A DNA stretch of 64,000 nucleotides from Bradyrhizobium sp. Gha (GTDB lineage: Bacteria > Pseudomonadota > Alphaproteobacteria > Rhizobiales > Xanthobacteraceae). A model generated the notes under the pieces. It made no database searches and was not told where the DNA came from. It saw nothing but the letters and a program-made list of their open reading frames with translations. The position numbers were made by a program, and so were the translations under genes. The stretch covers positions 1-64,000 of the forward strand of contig NZ_FOQM01000004.1 of NCBI RefSeq assembly GCF_900113735.1. The letters run 5' to 3'. This document shows positions 1-9,067 of this stretch, piece by piece (positions within the stretch are counted from its first letter, which is position 1; each line of letters opens with the position of its first letter).

Positions 1-169
1 ACGGCACCAGGCGGTGCCAGCAGGCATCCTCCAGCGCAGTCACCGAGCCATCGGCCTTCCGATACATCACGACATGCTTGCCGCAGATCGTCCGCGGCAA
101 CAGCGCCGGCTTCACCTCGGCGTCCCACGCGGCGGCGTACCAGGCATTCATCGGGAAGGGTTTTGTCAT
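1..169 (-). CDS. VanA-like Rieske oxygenase, N-terminal fragment cut by window edge
   Basis: Only the first 56 codons lie in the window; the gene runs off the left edge. The ATG at 167-169 follows a GGGAG ribosome binding site. The translation starts MTKPFPMNAWYAAAW and reaches the first Rieske cluster motif as CWHR (usually CPHR), where Cys and His bind the [2Fe-2S] centre. This opening, an N-terminal NAWY stretch followed by RTICGK and VVMYR, is typical of vanillate O-demethylase oxygenase subunits and related ring-hydroxylating monooxygenases, which demethylate methoxylated lignin aromatics. It is unrelated to the polysaccharide genes to the right. The exact substrate cannot be told from the fragment. 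Confidence 0.8.
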   Translation of the reverse strand, partial: MTKPFPMNAWYAAAWDAEVKPALLPRTICGKHVVMYRKADGSVTALEDACWHRLVP

Positions 170-198
170 GGGCGTCTCCCAAAGCTGCTGTATGCGTT

Positions 199-280
199 AT
201 GTATACAATAGCGAAGGAGGAAAATCGTTCAAGCCCTTATTTGCTTACTACAGTACCTATTATGGAGACAATGTATACAA
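199..280. promoter_or_regulatory. Two GTATAC-centred operator-like sites upstream of the VanA-like gene
   Basis: The ten-base word ATGTATACAA occurs at 199-208 and again at 271-280, 72 bp apart, in the short AT-rich stretch upstream of the VanA-like start. Each copy has a GTATAC palindrome in its middle. The GT-N-AC layout fits sites bound by FadR-subgroup GntR repressors, and VanR regulators of vanillate genes belong to GntR. The pairing with a VanA-like gene supports a repressor role, but no regulator gene is in view. Seen: the duplicated word. Inferred: its role. Confidence 0.45.
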
Positions 281-292
281 CCACGAGATCAC

Positions 293-398
293 TGTCATTC
301 CCCGCGAAAGCGGGGAATCCAGTACGCCGCGGCCGACATTGCGTTCACATAATCGCGGCCGCGGCGTACTGGATCACCCGCTTTCGCGGGTGATGACA
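293..398. repeat. Palindromic intergenic repeat with nested hairpins
   Basis: Two 42-base arms (293-334 and 357-398) are inverted copies of each other around a 22-base centre. Each arm itself carries a small hairpin: CCCCGCGAAAGCGGGG in the left arm and CACCCGCTTTCGCGGGTG in the right arm. The few bases that differ between the arms are changed in pairs, so each small hairpin stays fully paired. The whole can fold as a long stem or as a cruciform. This is the look of the REP or RPE-type palindromes scattered between genes in Rhizobiales; a small non-autonomous mobile origin is possible. Confidence 0.75.
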
Positions 399-453
399 GC
401 GGAGAATGCGGCAACCGCTCTCTCGAAGGGGCATCTGGGGCCCCGCCCGGCAG

Positions 454-2100
454 CTACGCCGCGAACACCTTCGCGAGCCCGGCCTGGGCTTCTTCCTGAA
501 TCCGCTTCAGGTGCTCGGTGCTGCGGAAACTCTCGGCGTAGATCTTGTACACATCCTCCGTGCCCGACGGCCGCGCCGCGAACCAGCCGAAATCGGTCTC
601 GACCTTGATGCCGCCGAACGGCTGGCCGTTGCCGGGCGCCTTGCTCAGCGTTGCGCGAACGGGATCGCCGGCGAGATCCTTCAGGCCGAGTTGCTCGGGC
701 GTGACGGATTTCAGGATATTCTTCTGCGGGCCGGTCGCGGCAACATCGATGCGCGCGTAATGCGGCACGCCGAACTCGGCGGTGAGATCATGAAACAGCT
801 GGCTCGGATCGCGGCCGGTCTTCGCCATGATCTCGGCGGCCAGCAGGCCGAGGATGATGCCATCCTTGTCGGTGGTCCACACCGTGCCGTCGCGGCGCAG
901 GAACGAGGCCCCTGCACTCTCCTCGCCGCCGAAGCCGAAGCTCCCGGTGACGAGGCCGTCGACGAACCACTTGAAGCCGACCGGCGTCTCGACCAGCTTG
1001 CGGCCGAGCTTCTTGGCGACGCGGTCGATGATCGAGCTCGATACGACGGTCTTGCCGATTGCCGCGCCCTTGCTCCAGTTCGGCCGGTGCGCGAACAGAT
1101 AGGAGATCGCGGTCGCCAGATAATGGTTCGGGTTCATCAACCCGCCGGTGCGGGTGACGATGCCGTGACGGTCGGCGTCGGTATCGTTGGCGAAGGCGAC
1201 GTCGAAACGGTCGCGCATCGCGATCAGGCTCGCCATCGCGTAAGGCGAGGAGCAGTCCATGCGGATCTTGCCGTCCCAGTCGACCGTCATGAAGCGGAAG
1301 GTCGCATCGATCGCCTCGTTGACCACGGTGGCCTTGAGGCCGTAGCGCTCGATGATCGGATGCCAGTAATGCACGGCCGCGCCGCCGAGCGGATCGATGC
1401 CGATCGTGATGCCGGCGGATTTGACGAGCTCGAGATCGACGACATTGCCGAGATCGGCGACGTAGGGGGTCATGTAGTCGTAGGCATGGACGGTCGAGGA
1501 TTTCAGGGCCTTGGCATAGTCCATGCGCTTCACGCCCTTCAACCCATCGGCGAGATAGGCGTTGGCGCGCTTCTCGACGACCCCTGTGACATCGGTGTCG
1601 GCCGGACCGCCATGCGGTGGGTTGTATTTGTAGCCGCCATCCTCAGGCGGATTGTGCGAGGGCGTGACGACGACGCCATCGGCGAGGCCGCCGGCGCGAC
1701 CCTTGTTGTAGGTCAGGATCGCGTGCGAGATGACAGGCGTCGGCGTGTAGCCGTGATCCTTGTCGATCATCAGCTCGACGCCGTTCGCCGCGAACACCTC
1801 CACGGCACTCACGAGCGCCGGTTCGGCCAGCGCATGGGTGTCGATGCCGATGAAGAGTGGACCGGTCAGCCCCTTTTCCTGCCGGTAGTCGCAGATCGCC
1901 TGCGTCGTCGCGAGGATGTGCCCCTCGTTGAAACTGTTCTTGAGCGAGGTGCCGCGATGGCCCGAAGTGCCGAACGCCACCCGCTGGGCCGGGTCTGCCG
2001 TGTCCGGAATGCCAGCGAAATAGGCCGTCACGAGCCGCGGAATGTTGGCGAGCGCGTTCGGCGAAGCCAGCTTGCCCGCCGCGGGATGAACATCAGCCAC
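454..2100 (-). CDS. pgm: Phosphoglucomutase (alpha-D-glucose phosphate-specific)
   Basis: This 548-residue protein interconverts glucose 1-phosphate and glucose 6-phosphate in the cytoplasm, feeding UDP-glucose and dTDP-rhamnose synthesis. It has the four marks of the phosphohexomutase superfamily: TSGHRG near residues 45-50, the phosphoserine loop [17 protein letters not shown], the metal-binding loop NDTDADRHG, and the sugar-phosphate loops [11 protein letters not shown] and [10 protein letters not shown] near the C-terminus. Length is normal for the bacterial Pgm type. It lies beside a large polysaccharide locus but points away from it. A 565-residue frame on the opposite strand covers nearly the same bases and is a high-GC shadow. 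Confidence 0.95.
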   Translation of the reverse strand: MADVHPAAGKLASPNALANIPRLVTAYFAGIPDTADPAQRVAFGTSGHRGTSLKNSFNEGHILATTQAICDYRQEKGLTGPLFIGIDTHALAEPALVSAVEVFAANGVELMIDKDHGYTPTPVISHAILTYNKGRAGGLADGVVVTPSHNPPEDGGYKYNPPHGGPADTDVTGVVEKRANAYLADGLKGVKRMDYAKALKSSTVHAYDYMTPYVADLGNVVDLELVKSAGITIGIDPLGGAAVHYWHPIIERYGLKATVVNEAIDATFRFMTVDWDGKIRMDCSSPYAMASLIAMRDRFDVAFANDTDADRHGIVTRTGGLMNPNHYLATAISYLFAHRPNWSKGAAIGKTVVSSSIIDRVAKKLGRKLVETPVGFKWFVDGLVTGSFGFGGEESAGASFLRRDGTVWTTDKDGIILGLLAAEIMAKTGRDPSQLFHDLTAEFGVPHYARIDVAATGPQKNILKSVTPEQLGLKDLAGDPVRATLSKAPGNGQPFGGIKVETDFGWFAARPSGTEDVYKIYAESFRSTEHLKRIQEEAQAGLAKVFAA

Positions 2101-2295
2101 TGAAATATCCTCGTCCTGTCATGAAGAGATTGCGGGCCACCATAGCATCGGGCGGGCTGGCGCCAAACCACAACACGTATGACGGGTGGCCGTTCCCGAG
2201 ATCGTGCCATGGCCGGGTGCACCGGACAGCCTTCCGACCGGCGGCAGCCCCGGCGGCACATCGGATGTTAACGCCAATGACGTAGGACGGGCTCG

Positions 2296-2472
2296 ATGCG
2301 GCGGGATCCGAAACAAGCAAGTCTCGACGCGACGTGGAAGCACGTCGTGATGGCGGTGCTGTTGTCGGCATCAACCTGTGCCCAGGCCGGGAATGCCGAG
2401 CTGGGCGCGGCCGAAACAACGACATCCAGAATCGAGATCCGGAAGCGCGGGCGGCCGTTGACTGCTGGTTAA
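2296..2472 (+). CDS. Possible small secreted protein, 58 residues, unknown
   Basis: A short frame runs from ATG 2296 to TAA 2470-2472. A purine-rich AGGACGG lies just upstream. The first 19 residues are charged, then a hydrophobic run (VVMAVLLSASTCAQA) ends in a signal-peptidase-like AQA, followed by a polar tail with TSRIEIRKRGRPL. I do not recognise a family. It ends about 95 bp before the acyltransferase gene on the same strand and could be co-transcribed with it. An ATG at 2350 could also be the start. Support rests only on signal-like composition and the ribosome binding site. Confidence 0.4.
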   Translation: MRRDPKQASLDATWKHVVMAVLLSASTCAQAGNAELGAAETTTSRIEIRKRGRPLTAG

Positions 2473-2567
2473 CGCAAGAAGAGGCTTCCGCTTCGGTTCG
2501 GCTGGCGCGGCCTCTATGCTTTCACTTCGCAAGCGCGGCAGATGCGCAAGACCACGGAGCAAGCGTG

Positions 2568-3722
2568 ATGCAGGGGCAGGCCTGGTTGGCCGGTCGAACC
2601 GATACAGGCGCGGCGCCGTTCGGCCGTTCGCACACGCTCGACGTCCTGCGCGGCATCGCCATCGCGGCCGTGATCGCGATCCACGTTTCGCAATCCTTTC
2701 CGTCACACATTCACGCGCTCGACGACGCCCTCCTGTACGGTTGGACCGGCGTCGACATATTCTACTTCGTCAGCGCCATCACGATGTGCCTGATGTGGAC
2801 ACGACGCGACGAGGCGGATGCGACGCGCAAATTCTATATCCGCCGCTTCCTGCGCATCGCGCCGCTGTTCTGGCTCGCGATCCCGGTCTATCTTTTCATC
2901 AACGGCACCGGACCGAGCTACAACGCGCCTGATGGCATCGGAGCGCTTCAGGTGATCCTGACGGCGACATTCCTGCACGGCTTCTGGCCGGACAGCGTCA
3001 ACAGCGTCGTGCCGGGCGACTGGTCGATTGCCGCCGAAATGACGTTCTATCTCGTCTTCCCGCTCGTGATCACGGCATTCGGATCGCGTCGCAATCTCTA
3101 TCTGCTGCTCGCGATCGTGCTGCACCTGGTCAATGTCGGTCTGTTCAAGACATGGGCGTTCGAGCAGTTCCTGGCCTATTACGGGCCGGATCAGGAATCC
3201 TTCGTCTGGACCGCGCTGCACATCAGCTTCCTGAACCAGCTGCCGATCTTCCTGGTCGGCTGTGCGCTGTTCTTCGCGCTGCGCGATGGTTTCACCAAGT
3301 CGGACGCCGCGACCCTCGCCGGCTTCATCGCACTTTCCTTCGTCGCCAACCGCGCAACCGGGGCGCACGAGTTCAACTATCTCCTGATCAACCTCGCGCT
3401 CGGCGCGCTCGTGTTCTGGTGCATTCGTCTTGCACTCCGTTTCGCGCCGATCGAGGCGCTCGGCCGCAACTCCTATTCGATGTACCTGTCGCATTTCGCG
3501 GTGATCTACGGCCTGCACCGGCTCTGGCCGTTCGCCGATGGATTGGCATCGCTGCTGCTCGTCTATGTCATCACCACCGCTTCGAGCTATCTCGTCGCGC
3601 GCGCCACCTGGTACCTGATCGAACGGCGCGCGCAGGATCTTGCGCGCCGCCTGACGTCCGTCGGATCGAGCCGCTCCACGCTCCAACCGATCATCGCAGC
3701 TCCCGCGGCAGGCATGCGCTGA
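2568..3722 (+). CDS. Acyltransferase 3 family membrane protein (OafA/YrhL-like)
   Basis: A multi-spanning inner-membrane acyltransferase of 384 residues, predicted to move an acyl (often acetyl) group onto a surface polysaccharide sugar. It opens with the family signature LDVLRGIAIAAVIAIHVSQ, followed by VDIFYFVSAI, the positively charged YIRRFLRIAPLFW and the DWSIAAEMTFYLVFPL segment. The frame is open further upstream, but the ATG at 2568 has GGAG eight bases before it and directly precedes the conserved part, so it is taken as the start. It is one of five such proteins in the window; which sugar or acyl group it handles is not readable from sequence. Confidence 0.88.
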   Translation: MQGQAWLAGRTDTGAAPFGRSHTLDVLRGIAIAAVIAIHVSQSFPSHIHALDDALLYGWTGVDIFYFVSAITMCLMWTRRDEADATRKFYIRRFLRIAPLFWLAIPVYLFINGTGPSYNAPDGIGALQVILTATFLHGFWPDSVNSVVPGDWSIAAEMTFYLVFPLVITAFGSRRNLYLLLAIVLHLVNVGLFKTWAFEQFLAYYGPDQESFVWTALHISFLNQLPIFLVGCALFFALRDGFTKSDAATLAGFIALSFVANRATGAHEFNYLLINLALGALVFWCIRLALRFAPIEALGRNSYSMYLSHFAVIYGLHRLWPFADGLASLLLVYVITTASSYLVARATWYLIERRAQDLARRLTSVGSSRSTLQPIIAAPAAGMR

Positions 3723-3884
3723 GCGCCTGAGAGCCGGTGCGGCTTGCCTCGCGGTCGACACCGGCCGCTGGAAAATCACGGCCGACCTGGTCTCGCATGG
3801 CGACGGCCTCGACATGTCGCCGGCGTTTCTTGCGCGCTGGGTGTGCCTTGGCTGCCGGTTGATGACCCGGCGAGGCCGTCCGGC

Positions 3885-4769
3885 TCAGGACGCTCCGGCC
3901 TCGATTCGGAACAACAACTGCTCCTCCGCGCCTGGTGCGATGTGCATCAGGCCGGGCTTGTCGACGAATTCGCCCTCGAAGCCCATGGGGCTCGCATAAC
4001 CGCGCCAGGGCTCGATGCAGAGGAACGGCGCGCCTGATGTTTTCGACCAAACGCCGAGCTCACGAAAGCCGCGCCAGGACATTGCGAGCCAGGGCCCGCC
4101 GCCATCCCGGGAAGCGTAGCGGACCGCAGTGCTGTTGATCTGATCGAAGATCACGGCGTCATCGACGAACAGAGATTCGGACAAGGGCAACACCGCGCCT
4201 TGGACAGGGCTCGGCTCTGCGGCTACCCGCATCAACCCACCCTCGACACGACGGATAGGCGACGGCTCCGCCTGAGCGAAGGTGAGCGCATAACTCTCCT
4301 TCGTCACGCCTGCCTGCAGCGGCCAGTTGAAGGCGGGATGACCACCGAGCGATGCCGGCAATGTCTCCTTGCCTGTATTGGTGACCGTGAGCGTGAGATC
4401 GAGACCTCTGTCGTCGAGCGCATAGGTTGCCGTCAAGCGGAATGCGAACGGATAGAGCGCGCGCGTCGCCTCGCTGTCCTCGAGCACCAGCACGCAGCGG
4501 CTGTCGCCGCGCTCCGCCCAGACGAAACGGTTGTCGCGCGCAAAACCGTGCTGGGTGAGCCGGTACGTCTTGCCCCGGTGCCGCAATTCGTCATTGGCGA
4601 GACGCCCGACGATCGGAAACAGCAGGGGCGCGTGACGCGGCCAGGCCGGACCTGCCTGCCAGACGAATTCAGTGCCGTCCTCGTGCCTCAGCGAGCACAT
4701 CTCGGCGCCTTGCGCCTTGACGGTGGCGCCGAGGCGGCCACTGCGGATCGTGTGCGTATCATCGGTCAT
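3885..4769 (-). CDS. Aldose 1-epimerase family protein (GalM/LacX-like)
   Basis: A 294-residue cytoplasmic protein of the galactose mutarotase superfamily. Recognisable parts are RLTQHGFARD and LGGHPAFNWPL, each with a conserved histidine, and a closing GEFVDKPGLMHIAPG segment. The family interconverts alpha and beta anomers of free or phosphorylated hexoses. Its shortness and lack of a secretion signal fit the LacX branch, whose substrate is poorly known. The frame is open upstream, but the ATG at 4769 has GGAG six bases before it. It stands alone on the minus strand between polysaccharide genes, so a role in sugar supply is only suggested. Confidence 0.82.
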   Translation of the reverse strand: MTDDTHTIRSGRLGATVKAQGAEMCSLRHEDGTEFVWQAGPAWPRHAPLLFPIVGRLANDELRHRGKTYRLTQHGFARDNRFVWAERGDSRCVLVLEDSEATRALYPFAFRLTATYALDDRGLDLTLTVTNTGKETLPASLGGHPAFNWPLQAGVTKESYALTFAQAEPSPIRRVEGGLMRVAAEPSPVQGAVLPLSESLFVDDAVIFDQINSTAVRYASRDGGGPWLAMSWRGFRELGVWSKTSGAPFLCIEPWRGYASPMGFEGEFVDKPGLMHIAPGAEEQLLFRIEAGAS

Positions 4770-5056
4770 GACAACTCCAGGGCAGCGCGGCTGATGTGCG
4801 CGACACAACCACATTGTTCGGGCGAACCATAGCGCATTGGAATCGCCTTTGCGCGCCCATATTGGCGCGGCAAAGGATCGGGCCCTGCAAGATGAGTCAG
4901 CCCTGCGGCGAGCACCCCTCGTAAATGAAGCCCGCACCGGTGTGCAGGAACCTGGTGCCAGCATCCATGGCGCATTTTTGCCTGGTCATATTTCCGTGCC
5001 GAACCCCTGCTTTGTACGGGTCATCGGCTGGCCGCTCCATGTAACGCCCGAGCATC

Positions 5057-6193
5057 ATGACCACACAGAACTCCAAAAGCTCTTACGCAAATTGCAAGAA
5101 CCAGACCTTCTTCATCAATGGCCGATTCCTGTCTCAGGCGCTGACCGGCGTTCAACGCTATGCCCTCGAAATCGTGAAAGCCTTGGACCTCGCGCTGACC
5201 TCGGGTCGGTTCCCGGTGAGACTACAACATGCACAATGGCGATTGATGATTCCTCCCGATGCGCACAACCTGCCCGCGCTCGAAAAGATCGCGATTGAAA
5301 AGGTTGGGCGCCTGAGCGGACATGCCTGGGACCAGATTGATCTGGCACGCGCGACCAAGAGCGGGTGCCTGATCAGCCTGGCAAATTCGGGCCCCGTGCT
5401 GCATCGTGACCAAATCGTGGTCATTCACGATGCCCAGATATTCCGCCGTCCTGATTTCTTCGGCTGGCGCTATCGTACGGTGCATCGGACGATCGATCGG
5501 CTGCTTGCGCGGTGTGCAACCATCGCGACGGTCTCAAATTTTTCGCGTGAGGAGCTCGCCGCAACTCTGAATCTGAGCGCTTCGACGATTCCGGTGTTTC
5601 CCAACAGCGCAGAGCACTTCGCCTCGACCGAGCCGGATTACACCATTCTCGACCGGTTGGGCCTCGACCCCAACAGCTATTTTCTCTTCATCGGCTCGCG
5701 AACAAAGAACAAAAATCTCTCGGTTGCGGTTCGAGCCGTGCATCTGTTGGACCGGCCCGACGTTCCACTCGTCATCGTCGGCAGCCACAACAACAGCGTC
5801 TTCCAGGACAATCTGGGCGAGGCGGACTCAAACGTGATCCTGGCAGGTCGCCTGACCGACAGTGAGATCGCCGCACTCTATGCGCGCGCTTCAGCATTCG
5901 TTTTTCCATCCCTCTATGAAGGATTTGGCGTGCCGCCGCTCGAAGCCATGTTGTTCGGATGTCCTGTGATCGCATCGACCGCCGACGCAGTCAGGGAGAC
6001 TTGCGGCGATGCGGCTGCCTATTTCGACGCCACAAATGCGACTGCATTGCGCCGGTGCATGCAGGAACGATTGAAAGGAGGCAGCATCACGGAGGACGAG
6101 CGTATGAAGCAGCAGAAGCGCGTTGCGATGTATTCATGGCAACGCTCTGCAGATTCATTGCTCCAATTCCTGTCGGACCGACAGGTCAACTGA
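5057..6193 (+). CDS. Family 4 glycosyltransferase
   Basis: A 378-residue GT-B fold glycosyltransferase. The N-terminal domain has a glycine-containing acceptor loop (SQALTGVQRYALEIVKAL). The C-terminal donor domain has FIGSRTKNKNLSVAVRA and the E-x7-E signature FPSLYEGFGVPPLEAM followed by GCPVIAS. Enzymes of this kind add one sugar from a nucleotide donor to a lipid-linked intermediate on the cytoplasmic face of the membrane. The start has only a weak upstream purine tract (CGAG). It is first in a series of same-strand genes running to 19 kb. Donor sugar unknown. Confidence 0.9.
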   Translation: MTTQNSKSSYANCKNQTFFINGRFLSQALTGVQRYALEIVKALDLALTSGRFPVRLQHAQWRLMIPPDAHNLPALEKIAIEKVGRLSGHAWDQIDLARATKSGCLISLANSGPVLHRDQIVVIHDAQIFRRPDFFGWRYRTVHRTIDRLLARCATIATVSNFSREELAATLNLSASTIPVFPNSAEHFASTEPDYTILDRLGLDPNSYFLFIGSRTKNKNLSVAVRAVHLLDRPDVPLVIVGSHNNSVFQDNLGEADSNVILAGRLTDSEIAALYARASAFVFPSLYEGFGVPPLEAMLFGCPVIASTADAVRETCGDAAAYFDATNATALRRCMQERLKGGSITEDERMKQQKRVAMYSWQRSADSLLQFLSDRQVN

Positions 6194-6223
6194 CACGCGC
6201 AACCCCATGAAATGCTCGCCGCC

Positions 6224-6277
6224 ATTTTTCGTTCCAATCAAATTCACTTTTTCCGCGGCGAGTGGCGAACGAAAAAT
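6224..6277. promoter_or_regulatory. Inverted repeat in the leader of the second glycosyltransferase
   Basis: ATTTTTCGTTC at 6224-6234 and GAACGAAAAAT at 6267-6277 are a perfect 11-base inverted pair with a 32-base spacer. They lie in the 180-base gap between two glycosyltransferase genes. The stem is AT-rich and has no T-run behind it, so it is a poor terminator. A protein binding site or leader structure is possible; the role is unknown. Confidence 0.35.
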
Positions 6278-6373
6278 TCTCGGCGCAACAACACCACATC
6301 GCCGTCAAAATATTGCTCCGTATTGGGAGGAACGTTAACGGGATTCTGCTGACGACAACGAAGGGACTTCGCG

Positions 6374-7555
6374 ATGTCAGGCTCGCTCCAACGGCCGCTC
6401 AAGGTGCTGCACGTCGCTGAGACGATCCGGGGCGGAATTGCGAGCTATCTGAACGAGCTGCATCCACAACAAGAAGCAAGCTTCGGCGTCGGCAACGTCC
6501 ACTACGTCGTACCGTCCGATCATCGCGGTGACCTTGCCATCGATGACGACCGTATAACGACATTCGAGCGACCCGGCCGCAGCGTCGCGGGTCTCTTCCA
6601 GATGCTGCGGGCGAGCCTGCAGGCGATCGACGCATTGAAACCCGATGTCGTCCACCTACACTCCTCGTTTGCTGGCCTCGTTCTTCGCCCCGCGCTCGCA
6701 GCAAGGCCCCAAGCACCGGGCGTCATCTATTGTCCACATGGCTGGGCATTCTCGCGCGAGACGGGCCGCCTGAGTCACCAGGTTGCGAAAGCTGCCGAGA
6801 ATGTTCTGGCGCGAACGACCGACCGGATCATCTGCATCTCAGCCGATGAGTTCAACGAAGCCATTCGCGCGGGGATCTCAGTTGATCGCCTCACGCTCGT
6901 ACATAATGGCATCTCGAGAACACGCCCGGACCCCAAAGCAGTGGCAGCGACTTGGCCATCGGCCTGGCCATCCAAGAAGACCAAGGTGCTCTTCATCGGG
7001 CGTCTGGATCGGCAGAAGGGCTATGATTTGTTGATCGAAGCGGCAACAAGGCTCCAAGACGTGCTGGATGTGCGCATTGTCGGCGCCTCGGTCGTCGGCA
7101 AGTTCGATGGACCCGCCGTTCCTCCAAACGTCACACTGCTCGGCTGGCTCGATCGCCGCGAGATCGAGGGTCATCTGGAGGCAGCAGATCTGGTTGTGAT
7201 CCCCTCGCGTTGGGAGGCTTTCGGTCTGGTCGCGCTGGAAGCCATGCGTGCCGCCAAGCCAATCCTCGCGTTTCGCATCGGCGCACTTCCGGAAATCGTG
7301 GTTGACGGCGTGACGGGTACGCTCTGCGAGCCGGTCTCCGCCACCCAGCTCGTCCAGGGCTTCCAGCGCATGCTAGATCTCGACCTGAAGGTGTTGGGGC
7401 ATCGCGGCTACGATCGCTTCAGGCAGTTCTACGACGTGCAGAAGACGCATCGTCAGCTTCAGCAAGTCTATATGGACGTGCTGCAGAGCCACGAGCTTCG
7501 TTCCGAAAAGCAGACCCGGGCTGCAGTCGGACCTGCCGAGCAAAATTTGAAGTGA
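6374..7555 (+). CDS. Family 4 glycosyltransferase
   Basis: A 393-residue GT4 enzyme. It begins with the acceptor-site pattern VLHVAETIRGGIASYLNEL, continues with DVVHLHSSFAGLVLR and YCPHGWAF, and has in the donor domain VLFIGRLDRQKGYDLLIEA and PSRWEAFGLVALEAM. Both catalytic-site glutamates of the E-x7-E motif are present. It should act on a lipid-linked oligosaccharide at the inner face of the membrane. The start ATG has AAGGGA nearby. The next gene on the same strand, a secreted hydrolase, begins about 100 bases later. Confidence 0.9.
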   Translation: MSGSLQRPLKVLHVAETIRGGIASYLNELHPQQEASFGVGNVHYVVPSDHRGDLAIDDDRITTFERPGRSVAGLFQMLRASLQAIDALKPDVVHLHSSFAGLVLRPALAARPQAPGVIYCPHGWAFSRETGRLSHQVAKAAENVLARTTDRIICISADEFNEAIRAGISVDRLTLVHNGISRTRPDPKAVAATWPSAWPSKKTKVLFIGRLDRQKGYDLLIEAATRLQDVLDVRIVGASVVGKFDGPAVPPNVTLLGWLDRREIEGHLEAADLVVIPSRWEAFGLVALEAMRAAKPILAFRIGALPEIVVDGVTGTLCEPVSATQLVQGFQRMLDLDLKVLGHRGYDRFRQFYDVQKTHRQLQQVYMDVLQSHELRSEKQTRAAVGPAEQNLK

Positions 7556-7653
7556 ATGGACGCAATCCCAGGCACGGCGAAGCCACCAGAAAAGGACCGG
7601 CGTCAGGAAATCCCCTGACCTCACGAGCGAGGACCGCGGTGGGCGCGATCTAG

Positions 7654-8988
7654 ATGATGCACAGCACCTTGAGCAGCAGCGCCGCTCGACAGACCGTCGT
7701 GTGGCTCCTTACAATCGGCTTGTCGATCTCTTGCGCGTTCGCTCAAGCTTCTCAGCCGCTGGACCGCCGGTTGCTGCTTGGTGTCGGTACTCATCAGGGA
7801 CTCGGCGGTCCCGTCAGCCCGCGCGGCTACGTGCCGGCGACCAATATCGGCCAGATCAAGGAACTGGGCCTGAACGCCTTTCGCGACGATTTTCCCTGGT
7901 CCGATTTCGAGCACGACGGCGGTCGGATGGGCTTTCCCCCGCAGCTCGGCCGTCTGGATGCCCAGATCCGATCCGGCGTCGCGCGGCCCTTCCTTATTCT
8001 TGCATTCGGGCATCATCTCGTCCCGAATTCGATGCCACCCACCACGGACGAAGCGCGCGGGCGGTTTGCCGCCTATGCGTCGGCCGCGGCGCGCTCGGTC
8101 GCCCCGGAGCGTCCGATCTTCGAGCTCTGGAATGAATGGAATCTGGCGGCCAAGAAGGATCTTGCGTTCTCGGTCGACAACTATCTTGCCTTGGCAAAGG
8201 CGGTTCGGCCCAGCGTAAAGCAGGCCGCGCCTGACGCTCCCTTCGTTGTGGGTGCAATTGGCGACGACCCTGGCTGGACGTGGACCGAGCGGATGCTGCG
8301 ATCGGGCATTCTTCAATATGCTGATGGCGCCTCGATCCACCTCTACAATTTCTGTATGGGTCCGGCCAAGCGCACCTCAGCGGAAGTCATCGATCGCTTG
8401 AACGCATTTCACCGCCTCGTCAGCGACGCCAGCGGCAACCCGACCTTTCCGATCTATTTGACCGAGGCCGGCTGGCCCACGGCAGCCAACAAATGCGGCG
8501 TCAATGAGCAGGCCGAAGCAGACAACATGGCCCAGCTTGTCCTTTGGGCCTCGACCGCATCGCGCTGGTTAAAGGGCATATGGCTCTACGAGCTCAAGGA
8601 CAGCGGCACGGATGCCTCCGACCTCGAGCACAATTTCGGGCTCTATCGGTTTGACAATTCGCCAAAGCCCGCAGCCTGCGCGGTCCGCGACGCCTGGGCG
8701 TTTGTCCGATCGAGCACCGATGCGCAAGAAAGGAAATTAGCAGACGGAGTTGTTTCGATCGTCGCATCAACGCCAGCTGGCCAGCGGATTGCGCTCTGGT
8801 CCAGCGATCCGAACCAGCGTCACGTGGTTCGGCTACGATCCGACGCGCCCAATGCAACCTACGGCGCCCCTTGCGACGCTTCGACCAGGCCCGCGTCCGG
8901 AGTTTGGATGCCGATCTCGAGCACACCGCTCCTGATCCGAGCGAATTCGCCTGCCGCGCTCGACTTCGAAGTCCGGGCCGAGAGATGA
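7654..8988 (+). CDS. Secreted GH39-like glycoside hydrolase (PslG-like)
   Basis: A 444-residue protein with an N-terminal signal peptide (hydrophobic VVWLLTIGLSISCAFAQA) and a TIM-barrel hydrolase domain. The likely acid/base is Glu161 in ELWNEWN and the likely nucleophile is Glu271 in YLTEAGW; the spacing of about 110 residues fits clan GH-A. Such enzymes in exopolysaccharide loci (PslG of Pseudomonas is the reference) cut the polymer in the periplasm and help synthesis or release. It lies between two GT4 genes on the same strand. A start at the second ATG (7657) is equally possible; an in-frame stop lies directly upstream. Confidence 0.82.
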   Translation: MMHSTLSSSAARQTVVWLLTIGLSISCAFAQASQPLDRRLLLGVGTHQGLGGPVSPRGYVPATNIGQIKELGLNAFRDDFPWSDFEHDGGRMGFPPQLGRLDAQIRSGVARPFLILAFGHHLVPNSMPPTTDEARGRFAAYASAAARSVAPERPIFELWNEWNLAAKKDLAFSVDNYLALAKAVRPSVKQAAPDAPFVVGAIGDDPGWTWTERMLRSGILQYADGASIHLYNFCMGPAKRTSAEVIDRLNAFHRLVSDASGNPTFPIYLTEAGWPTAANKCGVNEQAEADNMAQLVLWASTASRWLKGIWLYELKDSGTDASDLEHNFGLYRFDNSPKPAACAVRDAWAFVRSSTDAQERKLADGVVSIVASTPAGQRIALWSSDPNQRHVVRLRSDAPNATYGAPCDASTRPASGVWMPISSTPLLIRANSPAALDFEVRAER

Positions 8989-9067
8989 GCGATATCGGGA
9001 GAGCATGCGGCCCCAAGCAGAATGATCCTGACGACTTCCCTTTGCTTTCAACAATGAGATTGGCACA

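Noticed and set aside
406..2103. A 565-residue open frame on the plus strand opposite pgm
   Set aside because: It mirrors pgm almost base for base, has Arg/Asp/Val-rich composition typical of antisense frames in high-GC coding DNA, and shows no family motif.
2703..3815. A 370-residue minus-strand frame opposite the first acyltransferase
   Set aside because: Composition (Arg, Glu, Gln, Asp runs) is that of an antisense membrane-protein gene.
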